Origin: Betaproteobacteria bacterium
Lineage (GTDB): Bacteria > Pseudomonadota > Gammaproteobacteria > Burkholderiales > Casimicrobiaceae
Direction of reading: 5' to 3'
NCBI GenBank assembly: GCA_016720425.1
Contig: JADKKQ010000001.1
Span: 806,001 to 870,000, forward strand
DNA: 64,000 nt
The notes under the pieces are model-generated. The model had not been told where the DNA came from, did no database searches, and was given only the letters and a program-made list of their open reading frames with translations. Of this stretch, positions 42,420-51,200 are shown in pieces (within the stretch, counting starts at the first letter, position 1; each line of letters opens with the position of its first letter). The position numbers were made by a program, and so were the translations under genes.

Positions 42420-43015
42420 ATGAGCGGTGTGCTGGTGCTGGTGGTGGTCGGGCTGTGGACGGTGATCGGCCGGTGGGCGTGGAAAAGCTACCTGCGGCCG
42501 CGAGTCGCCGACGGGCGCCGCCGGTGGGTGGGGCTCGCCTTCGCCGTCGCCTGGCTGGTATTGCCGGTGGCCGACGAAATCCTCGGCGCGTACCAGTTCC
42601 GGCGCCTGTGCGCCGAGATCCCGCCCACCCGCTACTACGGCCCGATCGCCGTGGGTCCGGGCGCGTTCTTCGACGAGGAGGGGAAGCGGAGGTGGAAGAC
42701 CAGTGATGAGTTCGCACGGATCCGGCTCGCGACGGACGAATGGGAGCAGTTGTGGGAGAGCCGAACTGAAGAGGTCGCGAATCGCAAGCTGGCCAATGAT
42801 TGTCTTTCAGGCGTCGCCTGCGAATCGAGGAGCAAACCGGTAGGTTGGTCATCGAATCCTACTTCCGTGGCTCGGGTGGCGGTTGGATCAATCGCAGCAT
42901 CGGCGGCGGCATGCTTGGTAGCTATCAATGCCGTTCACAAGGGCGTTATCCGAAAGACGACGACACCATCGTCTTTAAGGCTGATGTGGCACATCACACG
43001 GGGAGTACGCGATGA
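42420..43015 (+). pseudogene. Small membrane-anchored protein coupled to the RTX lipase, frameshifted
   Basis: I do not recognise the family. From the ATG at 42420 (GAGGTGA upstream) it reads two membrane helices (VLVLVVVGLWTVIGRWAW and WVGLAFAVAWLVLPVADEIL) and a soluble part (YQFRRLCAEIPPTRYYGPIA). At about 42800-42806 (TGTCTTTCAGG) one base seems missing. In the shifted frame the protein continues RRRLRIEEQTGRLVIESYFR to HHTGSTR and stops at 43013-43015, overlapping the RTX start as ATGA. That overlap supports the shifted frame as the true end, for about 198 residues. The 3' half is clearly less GC-rich than the 5' half. Translational coupling suggests a partner, immunity or chaperone role (inference). 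Confidence 0.6.
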
Positions 43016-46000
43016 GCAAGATCAACAACGGATTTCTCGATGCGGTATTGGCCGATATCACCTATGTCGACGGGTTCGTGCCAGGCGTGACCGATGATGC
43101 ACTTGCAGGGGCAAGTCAGAGTTTCGCATGTCCGAGCCGCTCGCAGCATGAAGTAGGCGACCGCTTCTCAGTCCTCGCCGCCTACGACGGCCCCCTGACC
43201 GACTACCAGGGCGTCGTCTTCAAGGACAAGACCGACGGCACGCTCTACCTCGCGCATCGCGGCACCGCGGGCAGCGTCGACATCGTCGCCGACATCGACC
43301 TCGCGCTGGTCTCCGGTGTCGCCCGCGACCAGGTCGCCGCCATGGTCAACTGGTGGAACGACATCGCCCTGCCGGCCGGCAGCAGCTATCGGCGGGTGGA
43401 CAGCGTCTCGATCGGCTCGCCGGATCCGCGGACGTTCGTCGACGGCGGTGCAGCGACCGCGCAGGGGTCGATTGCCGCCGAGGTGGCGGCGGCGGCTGCC
43501 GCGGGCAAGCTGCGGGTCGTCGGCCACTCGCTCGGCGGTCACCTCACCACGGTGTTCGCGAGCCTGTTCCACGACCAGGTGTCGCACTCCAGCACCTTCA
43601 ACGGCGCGGGGCTGTTCTCGACGCCGACGCTGTCCGCGACGTTCGCGAAGATGCTGCTGGGCACACCGCTGCAGCAGGCGGCGCAGCTCCTCGGCCGGGT
43701 GCCGCGGCTGCCGGGCGCGGACACGCAGGACAATTTCCACGCCGCGAACGGCGTCGACTTCACGACCAACGACCTCACCTTCGTGCAGCGCGGCGAGCGC
43801 ATCCCCGTCTACAACGAGTACACGTCCGAACTGTCGCTGGCGCCGATCCAGAACCACTTCCAGTACAAGCTGACCGATGCGCTGGCGCTGTTCCGCGCGT
43901 TCGAGCAACTGGAACCCGGTGTCGATCTCGACACGCTGGGCGGGATCGCCGAGCGCGGATCGGTCGTCCAGGCGGCGTCGCTCGAGGCGACGCTGGACGC
44001 GTTGCGGCGGGCGCTGCAGGGGCAGGCGGTCGCGCCGACGCCGGCCTCCGACGACGGCGGCGACTGGAAGAAGTCGATCATGCCGCAGGCGCGAATCGAC
44101 TTTCACCAGAACCTCGCCACGCTGCAGGAGAGCGCGGCCTTCCGCGCGCTCGCCGGCAAGGTCGAGATCGCGCCGGTCGCGGCGCAGGGCGCGTCGGCGA
44201 TGGCAGCCGCCGCGCGCACCGACTTCGGCAGCTTCGTGGCGCTGCGCGATCTGTCGGCGTTCGCGCTGCGGCCGGCGACCGGCGTGGCCGGCGCAGAGGC
44301 CGCACTGGCCGGCGTGTGGCAGACGGCTCGCGGCACCGAATACGCGGCCTGGCTGGCCGACGCCTCGGCGCGCATCGACCTCGACCCCGACGGGACGACC
44401 CAGTATTCGGACGCCTGGTACGCCGACCGCGCCGCGATGCTCGAGTGGAACCTCCGCCGCCACGCCGCCGACGGCCCGCCGCCGGAAGCGCGGAAGATCG
44501 CCGGGGCCTGGCGCTTCGACGATCGCGCCTCGGGCACGTCGTTCGACATCGCGGCGCCGGGCGTCGCCTATCCGCGGCTGTCGCAGATCGTCTTCGGCAG
44601 CGACGCCGTCGGCGACGTGCTGGCCGGCGACACGCTCGCCGATCGTCTCTACGGCGGCGGCGGCGCCGATACGCTCACCGGCGACGCCGGCGACGATCGC
44701 CTCGAGGGCAACGCCGGCAGCGACCGTCTCGACGGCGGCGCGGGGCGCGATGCGCTGTTCGGCGGCGCCGACGACGACGGTCTTGCCGGTGGCGCCGACG
44801 ACGATCGGCTCGACGGCGGCCGCGGCACCGACGATCTCGACGGCGGCACCGGCAACGATGCGCTGACCGGCGGCCTCGGCGGCGACACGTTGGCCGGCGG
44901 GGCCGGACGCGATGCGCTCGACGGAGGCGACGGCGACGACCAGCTCGCCGGCGGCGTCGGCGACGACCTCCTCCGCGGCGGTGCCGGCGAGGATCGCTAT
45001 CGCTTCGTCGCCGGCGATGGCGACGACCGGATCGAGGATGCGGACGGCCGCGGACGGATCGACCTCGGCGGCAACCTGCTGGCCGGCGGCGCGGCGGTCG
45101 CGCCCGGACTCTGGCGCCAGGGGGACGTCGGCTACGCGTTCACGCCCGACGCGGACGGCAGCGGCGACCTGACCATCACCAGCAGCGGCAACCGGATCGT
45201 GGTCCACCATTTCCGGCCCGGCACCAGCGGCGCCGCCGGTGACCTCGGCATCGCGCTCGCGAGCTACGCGGCCCCGGCGCTCGGCAGCTTCCATGCCGTC
45301 GTCGGCACCGCGAGCGACGACAACAGTCTCGACGGCATCGGCGGGCATGTGGCCCTTGCCGGCACCGTCGGCGCCGACCGCATCCAGGGCCTGGGCGGGC
45401 GCGACCAGTTGCTCGGCCACGCCGGCGACGACCTGCTCGAAGGCGGCACGCAGGCCGACGTGCTGTCCGGCGGCGACGGCGACGACCGGCTGTTCGCCGA
45501 CGCGCTGCTCGACGTGCAGGCGTTCGCCGACCTGCAGGCGAGCCTGCCGGGCAGCGGCCTGCAGGGCGATTGGCTGGACGGTGGCGTCGGCAACGACGAG
45601 CTCGTGGGCAGCGTGGATGCCGACGCGCTGTTCGGCGGCCGGGGTGACGACCGCATCCACGCCGGTGCCGGCAACGACTTCATCTTCGGCGACGGCGAAG
45701 GTGCGGCGACCGATCTCGGCTGGCACCGCGTCGACCATGCCGACGGCAGCTACATGCTGCTGCCGGCGTCCTACGTGCTGCCGACGGCGGGCGGTGCCGA
45801 CTTCATCCGTGCCGGCGGGGGCGACGACATCGTCAATGGCGATCGTGGCGACGACATCGTGTTCGGCGAAGCGGGCGCCGACATCATCACCGGTTTCGAA
45901 GGCGCGGACCAGCTGGCCGGTGGCGACGGCGACGATGTCCTCGCCGGCGACGAGGCGGGCTGGTTCGGTGTCGCCGATGCCGTCGGCGCCGCCGACATCA

Positions 46001-48210
46001 TCGACGGCGGTGCCGGCAACGACGTGCTGCGCGGCAACGGCGGTGACGACCTGCTGTTCGGCGGTGCCGGCGACGACAACGTCCAGGGCGGTGACGGCGA
46101 CGACGACATCGACGGCGAGGACGGCGGCGACGATCTCGACGGCGGCGGCGGCCACGACCGCATCGCCGGCGGCGCGGGCGATGACGTCATCCGGGCGGGC
46201 GAAGGCGACGACGCCGTGACCGGCGACGACGGCGCCGACACGCTGCTGGGCGAGGCCGGCAACGACCGCCTCGACGGCGGTGCCCATGACGACCAGATCG
46301 CGGGCGGCGACGGCGACGACGTGCTGGCCGGGGGTGACGGCCGCGACCAGCTGACCGGCGATGCCGGTGCCGACGTCATCGACGGCGAGGACGACGACGA
46401 CGGCATCTGGGGCGGCGAGGGCGACGACACGCTGACCGGCGGCGCGGGTCGCGATCGGCTCGCCGCGGGCAGCGGCAACGACCAGGTCGCGGGCGGCGAC
46501 GGCGACGACGTGCTTTGGGGCGAAGCCGGCGCCGACGGCCTCGCGGGGGACGGAGGCGACGACGCCATCGCGGGGGGCGACGACGACGACGCGCTGTGGG
46601 GCGACACGGGCGACGACGGCCTCTGGGGTGACGCCGGGGACGATCTTCTCGACGGTGGTGCCGGCCACGACCTGCTCGACGGCGGGATCGGCCACGACCT
46701 CCTCGTCGGCGGTGCCGGCGGCGATCGCCTGGTGGGAGGCGAAGGCGACGACACGCTCGACGGCGGTGCCGAGCGCGACCTGCTGCAGGGCGGCGCCGGC
46801 AACGACACCTACCTGATCGACGGTGCCGGCGACGCCGATCTCATCCTCGATCACGAGGGTGCCAACACCTACCGGTTGCCGAGCGGCGTGACGCTCGACA
46901 ACCTCGACCTGCGGATGGGATCCGACCCTTCCGGTGCCGCCAACCACCTGGTGGTGGTGCACGGCGGACGCGCCCTCGCCGTGCTGCTCGGGGGTTACGA
47001 CCCGACGCGCGCCCCGGGCCTGGTGCTGGCCGACGGGCAGGCGGTCTCGCGCTGGGACATGCTGGCGCGCCTTGCCCGGCACGCGGATCCGGCCACCCAC
47101 GGCGAGCCGGTTGCGATGGCGCCGCCCACCGGAACGGCGTCCTATGTCGACGAGCAACATCGCCTCGCGGCGAGCCAGGCCGAGCATCCGGTGAGCTTCG
47201 TCACCGTCGAACTGCCGTCGACGCAGCTCCTCGGCGGAGCGGGCGCCGATCACCTCGCGACGCTGGGCGCGACGGCGACGCTTGCCGGCGGCGCCGGTGA
47301 CGACGAGCTCACCGGGGGCTACGCCGCCGACACGTTGCGCGGCGATGCCGGTGACGACCGGCTCACCGGCAACGGCGGCGCCGACCTGCTCGAGGGCGGG
47401 GCCGGCGACGACCGGCTCGCTGGCGGGCCCGGTGCCGATCGACTCGACGGCGGCGAGGGCGCCGACGTGCTCGACGGCGACGGCGACGAGGATACGCTGG
47501 CCGGGGGCCCCGGCGACGACAGCTTGCGCGGCGGGGCGAACCGCGACCGACTGGAGGGCGGCGACGGCGACGATCTCCTCGCCGGCGGCGATGCCAACGA
47601 CCAGCTGGCCGGGGGCGCCGGCGTCGACGCGCTCGCCGGTGACGAGGGCGACGACATCCTCGACGGCGGTGCCGGCGACGACACGCTGGAGGGCGGCGGC
47701 GGCGACGACACGCTGGCGGGAGGTGCCGGCGACGACCTGCTGCGCGGTGGCCCGGGCGACGACACCTACGTCGTCGACGGCGTGGGCCACGATTCGCTGC
47801 GCGACCGCGAGGGGGCGAACGTCGTCCGCTTCGCCGCGGGGATCACCGACACGTCGTTCACGCTGACCCGCGGCGCCTCGGGCACCGCCGATCAGGACGC
47901 GCTGGTGCTCGATTTCGGCGCCGGCCATTCGCTGACCCTCGCGGATGGCCTGCGCGTCGCGGGCACCCAATTCAGGTTCGACGACGGGCGGGCGTGGACC
48001 CAGGCCGAGCTCCTCGACCGGCACTGGTCGGCGCCGCTGACGCTGTCGGCGACCGCCGCCGATCGCGTGCTGAGCGGTGGCGCCGGGGCCGACGTGCTCG
48101 GCGCCGCGGCGGCACCACCACACAACTCATCGGCAACCGCGGCGACGATGCGCTCGACGGCGGTGCCGCAGCGGATCGTCTCGACGGTGGTGCGGGCGCC
48201 GACACGCTGA
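43012..48210 (+). CDS. Giant RTX protein with N-terminal lipase-like domain, 5' part
   Basis: From ATG 43012 the first 350 or so residues resemble an alpha/beta hydrolase (lipase class 3-like): VVFKDKTDGTLYLAHRGTAG, then the nucleophile elbow VVGHSLGGHLTTVFASLF with Ser173. A helical region follows. From about residue 540 there are long arrays of GGxGxDxLx nonapeptides that bind calcium in RTX proteins. They are broken by beta-rich inserts near residues 680-790 and 1290-1420. The frame breaks at about 48104-48108: after SGGAGADVLGAA one base is missing and the reading ends in unrelated residues at 48210. The repeats go on in another frame, so this and the next entry are one gene. The first 150 bases are less GC-rich than the rest. 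Confidence 0.85.
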   Translation: MSKINNGFLDAVLADITYVDGFVPGVTDDALAGASQSFACPSRSQHEVGDRFSVLAAYDGPLTDYQGVVFKDKTDGTLYLAHRGTAGSVDIVADIDLALVSGVARDQVAAMVNWWNDIALPAGSSYRRVDSVSIGSPDPRTFVDGGAATAQGSIAAEVAAAAAAGKLRVVGHSLGGHLTTVFASLFHDQVSHSSTFNGAGLFSTPTLSATFAKMLLGTPLQQAAQLLGRVPRLPGADTQDNFHAANGVDFTTNDLTFVQRGERIPVYNEYTSELSLAPIQNHFQYKLTDALALFRAFEQLEPGVDLDTLGGIAERGSVVQAASLEATLDALRRALQGQAVAPTPASDDGGDWKKSIMPQARIDFHQNLATLQESAAFRALAGKVEIAPVAAQGASAMAAAARTDFGSFVALRDLSAFALRPATGVAGAEAALAGVWQTARGTEYAAWLADASARIDLDPDGTTQYSDAWYADRAAMLEWNLRRHAADGPPPEARKIAGAWRFDDRASGTSFDIAAPGVAYPRLSQIVFGSDAVGDVLAGDTLADRLYGGGGADTLTGDAGDDRLEGNAGSDRLDGGAGRDALFGGADDDGLAGGADDDRLDGGRGTDDLDGGTGNDALTGGLGGDTLAGGAGRDALDGGDGDDQLAGGVGDDLLRGGAGEDRYRFVAGDGDDRIEDADGRGRIDLGGNLLAGGAAVAPGLWRQGDVGYAFTPDADGSGDLTITSSGNRIVVHHFRPGTSGAAGDLGIALASYAAPALGSFHAVVGTASDDNSLDGIGGHVALAGTVGADRIQGLGGRDQLLGHAGDDLLEGGTQADVLSGGDGDDRLFADALLDVQAFADLQASLPGSGLQGDWLDGGVGNDELVGSVDADALFGGRGDDRIHAGAGNDFIFGDGEGAATDLGWHRVDHADGSYMLLPASYVLPTAGGADFIRAGGGDDIVNGDRGDDIVFGEAGADIITGFEGADQLAGGDGDDVLAGDEAGWFGVADAVGAADIIDGGAGNDVLRGNGGDDLLFGGAGDDNVQGGDGDDDIDGEDGGDDLDGGGGHDRIAGGAGDDVIRAGEGDDAVTGDDGADTLLGEAGNDRLDGGAHDDQIAGGDGDDVLAGGDGRDQLTGDAGADVIDGEDDDDGIWGGEGDDTLTGGAGRDRLAAGSGNDQVAGGDGDDVLWGEAGADGLAGDGGDDAIAGGDDDDALWGDTGDDGLWGDAGDDLLDGGAGHDLLDGGIGHDLLVGGAGGDRLVGGEGDDTLDGGAERDLLQGGAGNDTYLIDGAGDADLILDHEGANTYRLPSGVTLDNLDLRMGSDPSGAANHLVVVHGGRALAVLLGGYDPTRAPGLVLADGQAVSRWDMLARLARHADPATHGEPVAMAPPTGTASYVDEQHRLAASQAEHPVSFVTVELPSTQLLGGAGADHLATLGATATLAGGAGDDELTGGYAADTLRGDAGDDRLTGNGGADLLEGGAGDDRLAGGPGADRLDGGEGADVLDGDGDEDTLAGGPGDDSLRGGANRDRLEGGDGDDLLAGGDANDQLAGGAGVDALAGDEGDDILDGGAGDDTLEGGGGDDTLAGGAGDDLLRGGPGDDTYVVDGVGHDSLRDREGANVVRFAAGITDTSFTLTRGASGTADQDALVLDFGAGHSLTLADGLRVAGTQFRFDDGRAWTQAELLDRHWSAPLTLSATAADRVLSGGAGADVLGAAAAPPHNSSATAATMRSTAVPQRIVSTVVRAPTR

Positions 48211-51200
48211 ACGGCGGCGGCGGCGCCGACGACCTGCGCGGTGACGACGGCAACGACCTGCTCGCCGGCGGCGACGGCGCCGATCTGCTCCGCGGCGGCG
48301 AAGGCGACGACAGCCTGAGCGGCGGTGCCGGCGACGACCGGTTGTTCGGCGGTGCGGGCGACGACGCCTACCTGCTCGCCACCGGCTCGGGACAGGACGT
48401 CGTCGACGACGGTGGGGGTCGCAACACGCTGCGCTTCGCCGCCGGCATCGACGGAGAGAGCGTCGCGATCCGGCACGATGCCAGCGACCTGCTGATCGCG
48501 CTGGGCGACGGCAGCAAGACCTGGATTCGCGGCGGCTGGGTGGACGAGCGGATATCGAGTCTCGCTTTCGCCGACGGGACGAGCCTGACCAACGCGCAAC
48601 TGCGTGCGCGCGCACAGAGCCTCCTGCCCGGCGAAGCGTTGGCGAACCTCGGTCCGGCCCCGGTGTTCGGCACTGCCGGCGACGACACGCTCACCGGCGG
48701 CGAGCTCTTCGGCGACGCCGGCGACGACCTGCTGCGCGGCAGCGGCCGCTTCCACTTCGGTCGCGGCGACGGCGCGGACACGATCGCGATCGATCCGGCA
48801 CCGGGCGGCGGCAGCGCCGGCACTCCGACCGTCGAGATCGCCCCGGGGATGGTCCGCGAAGATCTTTCGTTCTCGCGCGCCGGCGACGACCTGGTGATCG
48901 CGCTGCGCGGCAGCGCGGACCGGCTGACCGTGCGCGATCACTTCCTGGCCGCCCAGTCGCTGCTGGGATCGTCCGAATATCCCTCGTCAATCGCCTTCCT
49001 GCGCTTCGCCGATGGCACCATCCTCGACCGGGCGGCGATCGGCGCGCTGGTCGATGCCACCGGCACCCGCGACGACGATGCGGTCAACGCCGGCGCCGGC
49101 GGCGAGGGTGACGACCGGCTTCGGCTCGTCGGGCGCGCGCAGGACGTCCACGGCGGCGACGGCGACGATTCGCTCGCCGCCGATCCCCATCTGCCGGACG
49201 ACACGTCGCGGCTGTACGGCGATGCCGGCAACGACGTGCTGGTCGCAGGGCGCGGCTACTACGCCGCCACGCAGCTGAGCGGGGGTTCCGGCGACGACGT
49301 CCTGCACGGTGCATCGTCGGCAACGCTCGACGGCGGCAGCGGCCGCAATCGCCTGGTGATCGGCAACGGGCCCGCCGACGACGTGTTCGCGGCGGCCGCC
49401 GCCGGCGGCAGCCTCGCGGCATTGCCCGCCGGCAGTCGCCCGCAGCAGTTGGTGCTCGCGCGCGACGGCGGCGCCGATTACGTCACGCAGCAGGACACGA
49501 GCCTGGGCAGCGGCCGCCACGATGCCTTCACCGTGCGCATGTCCGCCGCCGACTATCGCGATCTCACGGTCGGGCGCGATCGCGACGACCTGATCCTCGG
49601 CGTGCGCGGCCGCGATGCCAGGATGACGATCGCTGACTTCTTCGCGGCGGGCGCCGAGCACGCCGGCATGCAGGGGCTGCTGGTGGTGCAGGACGACTTG
49701 GGCTTCGCGTACCTCGACCCGGCGTCGCCCACCGCCGACGCGCTCGCCGCGAGGGCGCAGCCGATCGCGGCGGCCGCCGTCGAGAGCAGCGGCACCGCCG
49801 GCGACGACGACCTCGTCGGCGCGGGCAATGCCGACCAGCTGCGGGGGATGGCCGGCGACGATCGTCTCGACGGCCTCTCCGGCGACGACGTGCTCGCCGG
49901 CGGGGACGGCGACGACGTGCTGATCGGGCGCTCCGGCGACGATCGACTGGCCGGGGACGACGGCGACGACACGCTGATCGGCGGCTACGGCGACGACGAT
50001 CTCGCCGGCGGCGAGGGCGCGGACAGCCTCGCGGACGCCGCGGGCGCCAACCGGCTCGACGGCGGGGCCGGGGCGGACACGCTGCGCGCATCCGGCGGCA
50101 GCAACGCGCTGCACGGCGGCGACGGCGACGACCTGATCGTGATGCTGGCAGGAGCCAACGCGGCCGAAGGCGGCGCCGGCGACGACCGCATCAACTTTCT
50201 CGGTGGCAGCGCCGACATCGATGGCGGCACCGGCGACGATCGGATCGATCTCGCGGGTGCCGGCACGGTGACGGTCCGCTTCGGCCGCGGGGCGGGCCGC
50301 GACCGCGTCGACGGTTCCGGTGGAGGCTGGGCCGCCGGTGTCGACGCCGAGATCGCCATCGGGCCGGGAGTCGCCGCTGCCGACATCGAGTTCACGACGC
50401 AGTTCAACGCGGGCCTGCAGGCCGAGGACTTCACGCTGTCGATCGCCGGGACGAGCGACCGACTGACGGTCGAAGGCGGCATCCGCAACGGCGTCGCGGC
50501 GGTGCAGACGCTGCGGCTTGCCTCGGGCGAGGTGCTCCGCGTCGCCGACCTGCTGGCGCAGCCGCGCTCGGGCACCGGCGGCAACGACACGCTGGTGGGC
50601 ACGGCCGGCAACGATTTCCTGTCCGGCCTCGCCGGCAACGACCGGCTGCTGGGGATGGCCGGCGACGACCGCCTCGACGGCGGGACCGGCATGGACTTCA
50701 TGGAGGGCGGCGCCGGGAACGACGTCTACGTCGTCGACGACCGCAACGATGCGGTCGCCGAAAGCGACGACCTCGGCCGCGATGCCGGCGGCAGCGACGA
50801 AGTGCAGACCTCGGTCAGCATGATCTTGCCGATGTTCGTCGAACGGCTGACGATGACCGGCAGCGAGCCGCTGACGGCCTGGGGCTCGGCCGGCGACGAC
50901 ATCCTGAACGGCAACGCAGGCGGCAACCGACTCGACGGCCAGCGCGGGGCCGACCGGATGGCGGGCGGCGCGGGAGACGACAGCTATGCGGTCGACGACG
51001 CCGGCGATCAGGTCGTCGAGGTCGCGGGCCAGGGTCGCGACGTCGTGTTCGCCACCGTTTCGCATGCACTGTCCGCCCACGTCGAGGACCTGTGGGTGTC
51101 GACCGATGCGGCGGCGGACGGCACCGGGAACGAGCTCGCCAACGACCTGCACGGCGGCAACGGCGCGAACACGCTGTCGGGGCGCGGCGGCGACGACACG

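Noticed and set aside
43168..48123. A 1,651-codon open frame antisense to the first RTX part
   Set aside because: It mirrors the Gly/Asp repeat codons of the sense strand in GC-rich DNA and encodes only Val/Ala/Gly-rich low-complexity sequence.
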